A stretch of 64,000 bases of DNA from Naegleria lovaniensis (lineage: Eukaryota; Heterolobosea; Eutetramitea; Acrasida; Naegleriidae): positions 186,001-250,000 of the forward strand of contig NW_025407851.1 in assembly GCF_003324165.1 (NCBI RefSeq). The letters run 5' to 3'. Position 1 is the first letter of the stretch. The number at the start of each line of letters is the position of its first letter. Under the pieces are notes generated by a model. That model was given only the letters and a program-made list of their open reading frames with translations, searched no databases and was not told where the DNA came from. Shown one piece after another: positions 18,910 through 30,588 of the stretch. Position numbers and translations under genes: made by a program.

Positions 18910-21900
18910 ATGGCGGCCTCAGTAACACACTCAGACTCGTTGCTCACAAGCGAGACACTTGAAACGAGCTCCGATGCTCTAGCCTCAATTCAAATCAAAG
19001 TTAAGAATGAACTGTTGAATTTTCTCTACATGATGCAGAATAATCATAGACAGAAAGGAATGAAGCCGTTTCTGATCTTTTTGTTGTCTTATAGCTGGAA
19101 TTTTTGGATTTGGATTTGGATGCCAGTATTGAGTGCTACTGATTTTCATTATGGGCAATGGGGAAGCTGGCTACTGAATGTGCTAAATTACCCTGTAACT
19201 TTTTCAATGGATATCATGCCTTTTATGGGATCTTTAGTGCTCACGTGCTTTGTTATTTTTCTAATGTTATTGCTCATCACAATCTATGTATTGAGTTGGA
19301 GAGGTGCACGTACTTCATCCCGATATATCAAAATTTATCAACAAGTGATATTCGTCAAATCCTTTCTTGCTATTCTATTGACTGGCCCTAGTACCTTTGT
19401 AATGACATCGTTTATTGATTGCAGCTATGGATCCCTACCGGTTCGGACACGAGAAGTAATACTTGGATTGAGCAATAGCTCAAATAGTACCCTCATACAA
19501 TCGCAATCTTCGATGAACTTGCTAAACCGTTATCCCGATTATGAATGCTTTGGAACTCAAAACATGGCCTTGTACATACTGGTGATTATTTTTACTTGTG
19601 CTTACGTACTTTTAGCGACCCTTGCTACCTTTGTGGTCCCTAACTCGCATCCACGCAACTCTACTCCCATGATTTTTGATAGTTTGCTATTCCAGCCACT
19701 AATTATCGTTGGAAACATTATTTCTATTCTCTTTCATTATTTGATACCTCCTGAATTTGCCTATGCTCGCTCTATTATTCATACAGTTGTTTCTATTTGT
19801 ACCATAGTATTTGTTTTCAAAAGTGTGCCAATGATGAGGAGATTTGAAAATACTATTGTGAGCGGTGTTGTGTTCGCTCGTTTAGGTACCAGCATTGGAG
19901 GTCTCATATCGTTTTTCGTAAACCCAACCAATGAGAAAGATTTGGGAATTGGAATGTCAATGATGACTATTGGAATGGTTGTTTTGTTTTCCTTAATTGG
20001 TGCTCTATCAATGGAACTATACACAAGATTTGTTATAAACTTTGTTCGAAAGAAGTATATGATTTTACATGAGGGTAGTTCTGGCACTGTTGAAAAAGAA
20101 GCCTCCGCTCTATATTCCCAAGTGCAAGAAGATCACAATTTTAAAAAGTTAACCTTATTTATCAAGTTTACCATGTCTAGAGTGGGAGCCAAGTTGGATG
20201 ATGAGGACCATGATTTAGCGCAGTGCATTGCGTTTGTTAGATCGGCATCATCTTCAAAGACATTTACAGATTTTAACTTGATTATTCTCTCATCGCTTTT
20301 GATTGCTTATGTGTTGCATGGTGATCCCAATGCCCATGTTTTTGCTCAAGCATTGCTTAAGAGAGCAATGAAACGTAGACCCAACATTTATAATAGATAT
20401 ATAATTGGGCAAAAGCTAAAAGAAATTGAGGTTTTCATATCTGATGAGACTAAAACATCTGGAAACACGATTGAATTGAAAACTGTGCTTGCCAAGATTC
20501 AAAAATCAATGCTTGAACTAACTGCTCTGCATCGTCATTTTTGGAAGGTTTGTGTCTTTCTTTCGAACAAAGTTTCAAAAATCTTGGCTTGACATGATCT
20601 TAAGGAGATGACCAGTGAAGTAATTGATATGATCAAGGTTGAAAAAATTATTATTCGCTGCGCCTCATTGACTGGAGAATGTGACAAAATTTTCAGTCAC
20701 CTGTTGGCCATGAATTACAACGATAAGACAGTGCTACGTCAATATGCCCAATATGTTGAAGCTTTCAAATTCAATAAGGAACTAGCAAATGAGTATTATA
20801 TTGAAGCTTCTAGCTTGGAGGAAGATGAATCCTTGCACCGAAGATCCATGTACAAGAACAGCAAGAAAAACAAAAACAGAGTTCATCCAGATACTTCAGA
20901 AGATATGAATCCGCATTCAGCGGAAGAAAAAAAGATCAAATCTTTTACTTCTTTATTTAGTAGCTCAAAAGATATCAATGAGGACGGTGGGCACACAAGT
21001 GAACGCGAGTCATTAGACAACTTTAACGGAATAGAAAGTGCTACAAATGAAGCCAAGAGAGAAATGGTTTTTAGAAGTTCTCTAAGCGTTCCTCAAAGTA
21101 GATTTGTTCAACTTGCAATCTATGTCTTATACATGCTATTGGCTTTGTCATTGCTGGTTGCAGGAGTGGCTTTATCATATAATTTCTCAATGCAGGTTAC
21201 AAGAAATGTTGTTCATGTGATTGATGTTTGTAGTCCTATTTACGTACCAACCAATATTCTTGTTGGACTACGAGGGTATCAAATATTTTCCAAAACTGGC
21301 TTGAATACCACAATGTCCCAGGATGTAGTGAAATCGCCAGTAACTGAGCTGTTTACGAACTCCATGCTCAATAAGAAAATGATTCAAGAAGCTCAACAAG
21401 TTTTGGTGACACTACAACAACAAGCATATAACGCAGAATTTGAGTATATTATTTATTCGTATTACCATGAGACCTATTACAATGTGATACTTCCAAAAAT
21501 TGGTAGCATTAATGAAAAATTTTATAATATTAGCTCAATTGAAAATGCAACTATCACAGATATTAATAACCTATTAATTGAACTTACCGACAAAATATTG
21601 ACGAGCGAGGAAGGAATGATGTTAGAAACATTTTCAAGTTACGCATTCATGGTCATGTACAGAAATCAACAAACATTTACACGTGCCTACGCTAACTTTT
21701 GCCGTGCGTTTATAGATCATGCAATGGCGAACGCTCAACAAGTTAATAGCATGTTCACTATTTACACGGCAGTATCACTGTCACTATTTTTTGTGTTCAG
21801 TCTACTTTATTTAGTTTACGAGAGACATGATCTAACAATATTATATAAGCAGGTGAAGCTTTTACACTCCAATGTTTCCAAGAATGAGATTGGGAAAACA

Positions 21901-24241
21901 TTTCAAACTCTTAGTAAGAAGGTTGGCGACGAAGTTTCAATTCATATCTCAAAGAATGCCCTTTTCAAACCTCAAAATTTTTTTATACTTGTTTCAGCAT
22001 TATTGACTGCCATTGTCATGATTTGCTGTGGCATGTTTTTACAAACCGCTTTGAGAAATTCCACCTACTCTTTCGAGAGTTACGTCACTATGCAAGATGG
22101 ATTTGATGCGATGACACATTTACAAGATGCTGTGTTTTCAATAGTGGAGACATACATCCATGTTGGGACATCTATTGATAAATTACCACTTCTGTCTCAA
22201 ACTGAGCTATCGAAGATAAAGTCAAATTTTGATAAGGTAATTTACAATGTAAGATACTTTTGGAACTTGTGCATGTTTGGAAGCTCTATCAAGCCATACG
22301 AAACTCTAGTTCTTGGAATGTTTCCTTCCACGGATAAGATGATTAGGGGAGACCTTAATTGTACGCTTGAGCAAACAAGGGCATCCCTTAATAACGATAC
22401 ATCATGTGAGATTGGAATTGATTACATGATGACAGACCTGATAACTAAAGGAAGGCAAGTAATGGAAGATGTTACCATGGAAAAAAAGGCTATACACGAC
22501 GATGCTATTTTGGTGTTCAACGTTGGAACTCTGTTGACTCTTATTTCCAAGAAATTAGTGAGCTTCTCTAATGTATTTGCACAAGAATCTTCCAATCCTC
22601 TTATTGATCAATTAATTGCGTTTGCAATCATTGGATTTTTAACTTTAATACTTTTAGGAATATTAATGTTTCAAGCTCTTTCTAGCCACTCCAAAACAAC
22701 ATTTGCTCTGAGGACTATGTTCAATTATGTAAGCATTGAAACTGTAGAATCCAATGATAAGTTGAAGAATTTTGTCCTATATCATTCAGTTGGTGAGGGC
22801 TTTTCGTTTTCCAAACTCTTTCAGAATTCTACATCCAGTTCAGAACGAGAAGATGCAAAACTCCTGTCCATTATCAACGGAGCAGTTGATGGCGTGATAT
22901 TGTGTAATAATTCACTTGGCATTGATGTTTTCAACGCAGCTGCCCAAAGAATGTTTGGATATCAGCAACAAGATGTTGTTGGCAATTCTCTAATATCCTT
23001 ATTTGCAAAAGAAAAGCAAGAGGAAATTAAGAAAATGATTGAATCAATGAAAAGCGTGGTCACAGAAAGAGATCCGAAAGGAGAAACGGCGGAAATCGAT
23101 TGTGTAAGAAAAAATCAATCAACCTTCCCAGGAAAGATGAGCGTATTCGTGACTGTATTCCAAAAGAAGCATGTCATTACAGCATTTATCAAGGACATTA
23201 CGTCAGAAAAAAAACATAATGCCTTACTTGCCGAAGAAAAAAAGAATTCAGAAAATTTATTATTGAACATTTTACCAGCCGCTGTTGCGAGTCAGCTGAA
23301 ATCAGGTATGCACTTTAATATTATAGCTTTTATTTCCTAAGAGTATTTTATATTTTCAAAAACAGGTGCTTCCTTAATAGCAGAAAAATTCCCAGATGTC
23401 ACCTGTTTCTTTAGTGATATGGTAAGCTTTACCAGCATTTCTTCAAAACTGACACCAACAGAGCTGGTCATGATGCTGAATACAATAGTTATTGGATTTG
23501 ATGACTTGACTGACAAGTATCACCTCGAAAAAGTGAAGACCATTGGAGATGCTTACTTTTGTGCGGGAGGACTTCATAGCGATGGAGGTCAATCTGACAG
23601 TCCTGAACGTATGCTTCGGGTAAGTTATGGATTGTATGAAGTAAAGAAGTTAACACATTGTGATCATGACAGTTTGCCATGGAAACATTTTCTGTTATCC
23701 GAAGCTATAACGCTACATTTAGGAGAAATAATTTGGACGAGCAAGTGAATATTAGAGTTGGTATTAACACAGGTGCCATCGTTGCTGGTGTGATTGGACG
23801 TAAAAAGTTTGCCTACGACATGTGGGGAGTAAGTATAATGATTGATCACTTTGACATGTATTTGTGATAACAACAACTCCATATAGGACACCATTAATGT
23901 TGCATCAAGAATGGAGTCAACATCTAAACCTGGTCGAATACAAATTTCAAGAAGCTCTTATGAGAGAGTATATGATTTAGGTTTCTCGTTTGAGGAGCGC
24001 AAACTGGAAGGTAAGTGTTGCGAAAATATTTTTCTACGTGTGCTTATCGGTTGCAGTGAAAGGAAAAGGTTTAACGCAAACATATATGCTTAACGCTAAA
24101 CATCATGAATCTGCAGTTCTCACTAATGAAGAAATGCTTGAATTAATTGAACATCAGGAGACTTCCAATGCAGGTAGTACTTCGAAACTGTCTGCGGTAA
24201 ATGTGGTGCATCCTCAAGTTGAAAATGCAACAATCAATTAA
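18910..24241 (+). CDS. TmcB-like / PAS / class III adenylate cyclase membrane protein
   Basis: Six exons: 18910-20547, 20605-23305, 23366-23619, 23673-23828, 23887-24010 and 24057-24241 (5058 nt, 1685 residues). The first intron (57 nt, GTTTGT...TTAAG) contains an in-frame TGA that otherwise splits the gene. Residues 1-400 are a polytopic region followed by a helical segment typical of TmcB/TmcC-related proteins; residues about 650-1270 add four more hydrophobic helices around long ectodomains. A PAS domain ([20 protein letters not shown]) precedes the [19 protein letters not shown] signalling helix and the cyclase domain. Metal residues are present ([21 protein letters not shown]), and the base-selecting Lys (VKTIGD) and Asp ([15 protein letters not shown]) favour ATP. 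It is predicted to make cAMP in response to a membrane or PAS-bound signal. Confidence 0.9.
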
Positions 24242-24403
24242 TGCCGCATGGAGCACATCCACAAGTATTTAACAACGACCACTGACTCTTTCAACATCTT
24301 TGCCGTAACAATGGTCTGAAATATGGAAACTGTGTCGAGTGCAACTGCACCCCATCCTCAAATTCTGAACTATTATTTTGAACTATTAATTATTATTGTC
24401 AAT

Positions 24404-25138
24404 TTACTTCTCATTGGGTGCATTAAATAAAGTCTCACACTCGGCCGAAGTGCAACAACAAATTGCATTACAAAAATTGCAAACAAGTCCGCAATCCAAA
24501 TAGTACTGTCTCCATGCATTCTTGTGAATTTTAATGATTCTATGGACACCACCCGCTTTCGAGGAGCTACTACTATTTGCCTTAGACAAAGGCAAAGCTC
24601 CAGAACTTTCGGTCCACACATGCGTAATAAAACCTTTACAATTTGGATTCAGTTGGCGAACTTTTTTTTCTGACCAAACGTACATTTTCTTTCCAATTCC
24701 TCGCTGTTGCATTCTCGGATGAACGGCCACTGCTTCACAAAATCCTAATTGATCCAATCCATAACTATATTCGCTTACATTGAATTCCAATGGAAAATCT
24801 TGTGGCTGCCAACAATTTGGAGCATATAATAGATGAAATCCAACCACCTGACCATCCATATCTGCAAGTTGAGGATCAAACGATTCCAATTCAAAGTATT
24901 CATCATCATTTTTATCATCAGCATGGTTATCAGCAGCACTATGGTCTTCATTTTGTTGTTGAAAATCATGTCTGTAGATGGCCACACAAGAAGTTGTCAT
25001 TCCTCCCATGGAAGAATGATTTAATTTTGCAGGTAAATCTTCTTCAAATCCAAATCCAATTTTAAAGAGAGCATCCACTTGCGGAAAGTATTGTTCTTGA
25101 AATGCATCGAATTGAATCACACTCCTCTTCTTGGACAT
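24404..25138 (-). CDS. GNAT-family N-acetyltransferase
   Basis: A 244-residue single-exon protein starting at the ATG at 25138 (MSKKRSVIQFDAFQEQ). The acetyl-CoA-binding motif A is visible at about residues 135-155: CEAVAVHPRMQQRGIGKKMY, with the R/Q-x-x-G-x-G loop. Upstream is a strand with VVGFHLLYAP, and an acidic, Asp/His-rich insertion lies between the first helices. The last 35 residues are unusually Cys-rich (CGLVCNFCNAICCC), which might bind metal or be lipidated. The substrate cannot be told from sequence. Its stop faces the cyclase gene across 162 bp. Confidence 0.75.
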   Translation of the reverse strand: MSKKRSVIQFDAFQEQYFPQVDALFKIGFGFEEDLPAKLNHSSMGGMTTSCVAIYRHDFQQQNEDHSAADNHADDKNDDEYFELESFDPQLADMDGQVVGFHLLYAPNCWQPQDFPLEFNVSEYSYGLDQLGFCEAVAVHPRMQQRGIGKKMYVWSEKKVRQLNPNCKGFITHVWTESSGALPLSKANSSSSSKAGGVHRIIKIHKNAWRQYYLDCGLVCNFCNAICCCTSAECETLFNAPNEK

Positions 25139-25560
25139 TGTTAAATTATTTTTCAAAAATTATTTTGAATTACTTTAACACAAGTGTCGTGGATGAATCC
25201 TTCCGATCTTCCGATGACACGACTTGATTTTTTCTGTTTGGATTTTCTGCATCAAGTCTTTGCGACATGAGTGCCAAACACAAGTGCCAAACAGCACACT
25301 AACAAAGTTTGGCTGAGTCAACCACAGTGTGTCATTTTAATTTTGTAAAGACGTGATCACTGACATCAATGATGAGATGAAATTAATAATCATAACTCGA
25401 CATCTTCAGTTTTTATTCACATTAGAGATTAGGGTCTTCTTTACAAAAAGAGCCATACACAGGATTCTCTGGTTCATACATGTACGTGAATGGCTCATCA
25501 TTGTCAAACCATACACAAAATAAATTAGGGAGATCAATGATGATGATATCATCTTGAAAG
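25139..25560. other. Intergenic region with a 45-codon open minus-strand stretch
   Basis: No complete gene. On the minus strand, about 25565-25427 reads FQDDIIIIDLPNLFCVWF... and ends at a stop, out of frame with the small gene just upstream. It could be a final exon joined by a splice I cannot place, or chance. The rest is AT-rich with no visible signal. Confidence 0.25.
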
Positions 25561-25866
25561 TTAATCCTTCATAATCTGTGCAACGACATCATGAGTATGA
25601 GTCTGACCAGCCATGGCAGGACATCGTTGTTCCAATTGTGGGATATGACTCAACTTCTCTTTAAAAGCTCTCACGGAATGAATTTTAGAGAAAGGACAAC
25701 CATGATCATGGAAGGCTGGACATTGTTGGACCATGGAACTATGATTTTGAATAAAGACTTTCTTCTCTTCAGCGTTGAAGGGACATTCCTTGGGTTGTTG
25801 ATCTTCAGGAATCTCCAAGAAGGATTTGAGTTTATCTAACACTTCGTCAAAGGATGGAGCAGTCAT
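25561..25866 (-). CDS. Small protein with four Cys-Pro motifs (heme-regulatory-motif-like)
   Basis: A 101-residue protein from an ATG at 25866 (MTAPSFDEVLDKLKSFLEI). It contains four Cys-Pro dipeptides, three followed by an aromatic residue within two positions: KECPFNA, QQCPAFH, HGCPFSK and RCPAMAG. Its few histidines cluster near them (FHDHG, THTHD). Repeated CP motifs of the CPF type are the known signature of heme-regulatory motifs, for example in 5-aminolevulinate synthase leaders, where Cys-Pro binds heme reversibly. The rest is predicted helical and soluble with no signal peptide. I recognise no family. Heme sensing or shuttling is a hypothesis; Zn binding or structural disulfides are alternatives. 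Confidence 0.6.
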   Translation of the reverse strand: MTAPSFDEVLDKLKSFLEIPEDQQPKECPFNAEEKKVFIQNHSSMVQQCPAFHDHGCPFSKIHSVRAFKEKLSHIPQLEQRCPAMAGQTHTHDVVAQIMKD

Positions 25867-26214
25867 GGTTTAGTGGAGTATTGTTGTTGATGAGTTGTTG
25901 AATTGTTTTTTTTTGAGAGTTCCGTTGTAGTGGTGTGATGGCACGAGGTTTTGTAGAGGAGCGAGAGATACCAAAAAAAAATTCAAAACACCGGATTGGT
26001 TGGAAAAATTCCGTTGTAAAGTTTGCAAAACACCGGATTGGTTGGAGGATCTTTTTGCAACGCCAATGATGACACGTTGTTTGGTTGAGCCTATTGCTAG
26101 CTGCCGCCTCCAAGTTGTAGACTAACTTGAGAAAATTACCAAATGGAAGTTTGGAAAAGATTGCTCTTATCTGGGTCAATGTCTTTTCCGGTGTCTTAAG
26201 GCAGCGAACATTAT
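25867..26214. other. Intergenic region with a 21-bp direct repeat
   Basis: The 21-mer beginning CAAAACACCGGATTGGTTGG occurs at 25984-26004 and 26026-26046, a 42-bp period. An open minus-strand frame across the region reads through the repeat but has no recognisable protein features, so I do not call a gene. Confidence 0.5.
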
Positions 26215-27528
26215 TCACGGATTTTGACCATTGATAAAGATGTTATGGTTAGGATTTAAGTATGAGAACCTTTTCAATATTGCTTCTTTTCCAGACTCAT
26301 GGATACAATTGCCCACGAGATGCAACTCTGTTAAATGATTGAAATTTTCACTCTTCGCGATGGCAAGTGCTCCTTCATCCCTAATTTTGTTGACGGATAT
26401 ATAAAGAAATTGCAAATTTTTCAAATATTCACTGTTCGCAATTTCTCGAGCTCCTTCATCTCCAATATGATTATAACTCAAATCCAAGCAAGTTAAATGA
26501 GTGAGATATGAACATGAAGTAATTGGTTTCACACTATTGAAACGATTGCAATTCAAATGCAATTCTTTGAGGTTTGAAATGAAAGGACTTGATGTCAATG
26601 CTTTGAGTCCTTCAATTTCTATGGAATTTACTCCCAAGTCGAGACGTGTTAAATTTTTCATAAATTCACTGTGTGCGAGAATTTCCACTCCTCGTTCAGT
26701 TCCTATCGAATTTCCGAGAAGATTCAACGAAGTAATGTTTTGCATGTACGTGCTGTGGACAAATGGTGACAACCCTTCAGAATCAATATCGTTTTCACTC
26801 AAATCTAAATCAGTTAAATGACCCAATGCTTCACATGATGCTAAAAATTTCAAATTTTCATTACTGATGGCATTTCCACCAATGTCAAGCGTTGTTAACT
26901 GATCTAATGTAATCGAAGGAATACCAAGTCCTTTGGGTCCAATTCTATTGTAGCCAATTTCGAGACGTTTCAAATTATTCAAATTCTTGCTTGTGAATAT
27001 TAGAGCTGCTCCTGTTGATTGCAATCGATTTCCTGATATTCGTAATCGAGTTAAATTCTTCAAATTTTCACTCTCAGCAATTAGTTTAGCTCCTTCAATT
27101 TGAAGATTATTACAACTGAGGCTCAGGTAAGTCACTGATTTCATACGTGAGCTTTGAGAAAGTAATTTTGCTCCGTTTTTCCCTAAATGATTGGATTTCA
27201 AGACTAGTGTTGTGATATTCATATCAATCCGACATTTTGAAAATCTTTGAAAGTTTTCGTGCTTTTGTTTGTCTTTGAGTCTCATTTCAAAGAAATTAAA
27301 CTCGAGAGGATATTTCAGAGAGACTCGGAACCATTGTTTTGAAATTCTCATGCACACATTCACGATACAAGACGATGATAAATATTGTAAAATGTACAAG
27401 ATCAAGTCGTCGTTCAATAATTGTTTGTCGTCATTGTCTTGGGCTAGCAGAGAAGCAGTTAGGTCGAATTGGTTCGATTGATTTCGATGACTGAAATGAC
27501 TGATCAACCTTCGGATCATTTTTTCCAT
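26215..27528 (-). CDS. F-box / leucine-rich-repeat protein (ribonuclease-inhibitor-type LRRs)
   Basis: A 437-residue protein from an ATG at 27528. After a 40-residue leader, a degenerate F-box-like segment is seen (LLNDDLILYILQYLSSSCIV ... ISKQWFRVSL). From about residue 105 there are roughly a dozen LRRs of about 24 residues with the pattern LTxLxLSxNxIxxEGAxxIAxSExLKN, the RI-like type also seen in GALA proteins, many carrying GA/GL at the start of the helix. Such proteins usually act as substrate adaptors of SCF ubiquitin ligases, but LRR-only scaffolds exist. Repeats are very similar to each other, suggesting recent internal duplication. It lies 113 bp downstream of the receptor cyclase on the same strand. 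Confidence 0.82.
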   Translation of the reverse strand: MEKMIRRLISHFSHRNQSNQFDLTASLLAQDNDDKQLLNDDLILYILQYLSSSCIVNVCMRISKQWFRVSLKYPLEFNFFEMRLKDKQKHENFQRFSKCRIDMNITTLVLKSNHLGKNGAKLLSQSSRMKSVTYLSLSCNNLQIEGAKLIAESENLKNLTRLRISGNRLQSTGAALIFTSKNLNNLKRLEIGYNRIGPKGLGIPSITLDQLTTLDIGGNAISNENLKFLASCEALGHLTDLDLSENDIDSEGLSPFVHSTYMQNITSLNLLGNSIGTERGVEILAHSEFMKNLTRLDLGVNSIEIEGLKALTSSPFISNLKELHLNCNRFNSVKPITSCSYLTHLTCLDLSYNHIGDEGAREIANSEYLKNLQFLYISVNKIRDEGALAIAKSENFNHLTELHLVGNCIHESGKEAILKRFSYLNPNHNIFINGQNP

Positions 27529-27641
27529 CCATTTTGATCCTTGTTGTGGACTCTATTGTGGTGCGTGAATTGCTGCTCAAAAATGCATTTGCGATTGCGA
27601 TCATATTGAGAACATATTATTACCAAAATTACATACTCGTG

Positions 27642-30362
27642 CTATTGATTCACATTTTCAGACTCGACCGTCACACTCGTGGATTTTGAATTTTCCTCTC
27701 CTCCTTGACGGCTACTACTTGCTTGCTCGCTTTCTCCACCAATCTCTTCATTTTGAATGGTAATCGCTTCTTCTTCGTCTTGACTCGTTGGATGATCGGT
27801 CGATGATGATGAACAACTTTCTTTTCGGTGTTTCTCAGTATTAGGACTTCCTGTTGACGTATTCAGAACCGATGTTTGTGCGGTGTTGGTGGGAGTGACT
27901 ACATTGAGAGATCCCTTAATTTCGTCGTGAGACAGAAGGTCTACAATGAATTTCATGAGTGAAGTATCAGGATGCTCCATCCACTTGTCTCTATAATTTG
28001 ATGTACTAGTGATATCATTAGAATCATTGACACTCCACAATACAAATCTCTGAATGAGAATGGATTTTTCATCTTCAGAAAGTTTCGATGGATTATTAAG
28101 GGCATTTTCAATTGCAACTTTAAAATCGTATTTTGCCTTTTCTGATAAATCAATTCGAAAAGGTGGAGAATTTGTAAGCTGTAATGAAGAAGGGCGTTGA
28201 GCTGATATCATTTCAAATTGTTCAATATATTCCGATCGAGCATTGTGAAGGTCTTTGACCCAATAGATGGTGTGTTTTCCTTCTAGACCTTTCAATTTAT
28301 ATTCTCCCACGCTTTCAAAAACGATCTGACCTCTAGAAACAGCATGCTTAAAATGATAGGAATGACTGTTGAGAACTTCTAAGTTTGAAAATGACTCTTT
28401 CCTTGACATGGGTTTAAATTCGGAAATGACATGCAAGATGAATTGAAAAGTTTCCTCGCTAATGTAAACTCTTCCTCCACTTTCACATGCTCTCGCCACT
28501 CGACTTGCCTTATTGACAGTGGTTCCAAAATAATCGTAACGTCGAGTGGTAGGATCAAATTGAGCTTGAATGTCACTTCCATAGTGAATTCCCATTCGCA
28601 CTCTTGGACCGTTATAAACTACATGTCCATTCCATACTACTGGTTGCATGTCTGGAAATGCCATCATGTCGTTTGTCCATTGACATTCCAATAAATCTTT
28701 TTGTATTTGCATGCAACAGGCAACCGCGTCTATAGGGTCTGAAAATGCCATCATGAAACAATCTAAATGAGTTTTCACTTCATATCCACGAAACCTTCGT
28801 ACATTGTGTCTCATGACCTTATTTTGAATATTCATCGCTTTCTTCATGGTATCGGAGTCAAGAGTCCATAAGAGTGATGCATTTTGAATGTGTGTGAAAA
28901 CAATGCAAATTGGAGGATTTTTAGGAGCGTACCGATTCTCAGTCTTTCTCATCGAATTTTTCCTTATCACACATCCAATAAAGAGTGTAGCAATGGCAAT
29001 CACTAGAATTCCAAGTAATGCTGCTGCCACCGCTATCCCAATCGATAATCGAAGGTTAGAAACCGGAGGTTCAGGTACTTTGAGCCATGACATCCACAAT
29101 GCAGTATTATTCTTTAACCATTTACATGCAGCATCTCTTGGATCCATTTGTTTGTAATAAATATCACCCATCATTTGAATTTGATCCGCGCTTTGATACT
29201 TGAATTTCTTTAAAAAGATTTGAACCTGTTGAGGTAGTTTTAACACTGCATCTGTTTGTATCTTTGATAGTGTGGTAGGGGGGTAATCACAGTCCACTAA
29301 ACCTCTTTCAATGTTCGACTGCTTTCTGCAATCTTCTGAATAAGAAGGAAGATAGACACGTTGTGGTGGATGGGGAGAACTAAATATTTGATGAGGAGTC
29401 CATAGTGCCACAACCACTGGTGTTTTGTCACGTTGAGCATTGTCTAATTGATTCATAAGATACAATTCAGTTCCATTCTCTGGTGGTTGTTCAACTTTTA
29501 AATTCAATTTTAAATTTCTCACAATTTGTTTGTCAACCATTGCCCAGCCTGTCGACCCCGTCACAAGTCGATATTCTGGTGTTGTTCGGAAATATCGATA
29601 TGATCTAACAAATTGATCAAGTTCTGAATTTCCCCCACGTGTAGAAAGCATGAACTCTGGAATGTACCATCCGATTCTTCCTTGAGGGCCAAGCTCACCA
29701 ATTTCTGAGGTGTACTTTCCATTTTGTACGTAGGTTCTGAACATCAAAGTTTAATCCAAAATTTTTGTCGTTTTAGATTCTGTAGAAAGGGTATGCTATA
29801 CGTACCTAAATTCGTCATAGCGATTAATTTTCCAAAATTCTAATAACACCAATGGTGTCTCATTTCCCTGTTGATTCATGAGTTGCAAACCTTCTAATAC
29901 AGTAAGGGCAACGGAATCTACACAAATTCCTAACTTTTCTTGTAAAATAATTGATGCAACTTCGATATTCACACGTGATGACAACCAATCATTCAGGATA
30001 AACACCACTCCATTACTTGGTCCACATTTATGACTCACTCCAGATAAATCTTTTGACGCTCCGACTGCTACTGGATTGAGAGGAGAATTGAGGCATGGGG
30101 ATGGAGGGTGTTGATGTTGCCTTGGTCTGAAAAATTGGTATCTTGCTTCTCTAACTTGTGCTACACTGATGTCGGTCCGAATCATGCTCATGATCAACAA
30201 CGTGACAATTAAACTCGAAAATGTAGATTGGAATATTATCTTCATATTCAATAAATTATTAATATATGTCGGGGATGTAATTGATAAAAATAATAGACGG
30301 CGAGCTGTAAACAAATCTTGTCGTTCTTGTAGTGTACTTGAACGATTGACAAACGCCGACAT
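27642..30362 (-). CDS. Receptor-type class III nucleotidyl cyclase with substrate-binding-protein-like ectodomain
   Basis: Two exons: 30362-29806 and 29736-27642 (2652 nt, 883 residues). An internal ATG at 30245 starts a clean signal peptide (MKIIFQSTFSSLIVTLLIM) and may be the true start. The ectodomain (about residues 65-415) resembles a glycine-betaine/proline-type ABC substrate-binding protein: DLSGVSHKCGPSNGVVFILNDW, LVLLEFW, GRIGWYIPEFML, VTGSTGWAMVDK, VVVALWTPHQIF. A single transmembrane helix (about 419-445) leads to a cyclase domain of the kinetoplastid receptor-cyclase kind (SLLWTL, GYEVKTHLDCFMMAFS, VRMGIHYGSDI, YDYFGTTVNKASRVA). The first metal-binding Asp is His (FTHIQNAS at about 465); the second Asp is kept. 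The Ser/Glu-rich tail is disordered. Activity is uncertain; ligand sensing is inferred. Confidence 0.82.
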
Positions 30363-30588
30363 TTTTAAGTTTGATGAAAACCAACTAAAGCTGATGAAGA
30401 GCCAGACTTTGTGTGACTAATCTTTGATTCTCCATACTTACCTTAATTGTAAATATTCTTAAAAAATCAAATTTAATAGCACCCATTAAATTTGATACTG
30501 CTGTGATATTAATAAAAAAGAATAAATCAGTGTGCTACCGGTTATTGTCACATCTTATGTCATAATATTGTACTGAATTCATCCTTCA

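Noticed and set aside
25847-26218. 123-codon minus-strand frame
   Set aside because: It reads through a direct repeat, overlaps both neighbours and has no protein features.
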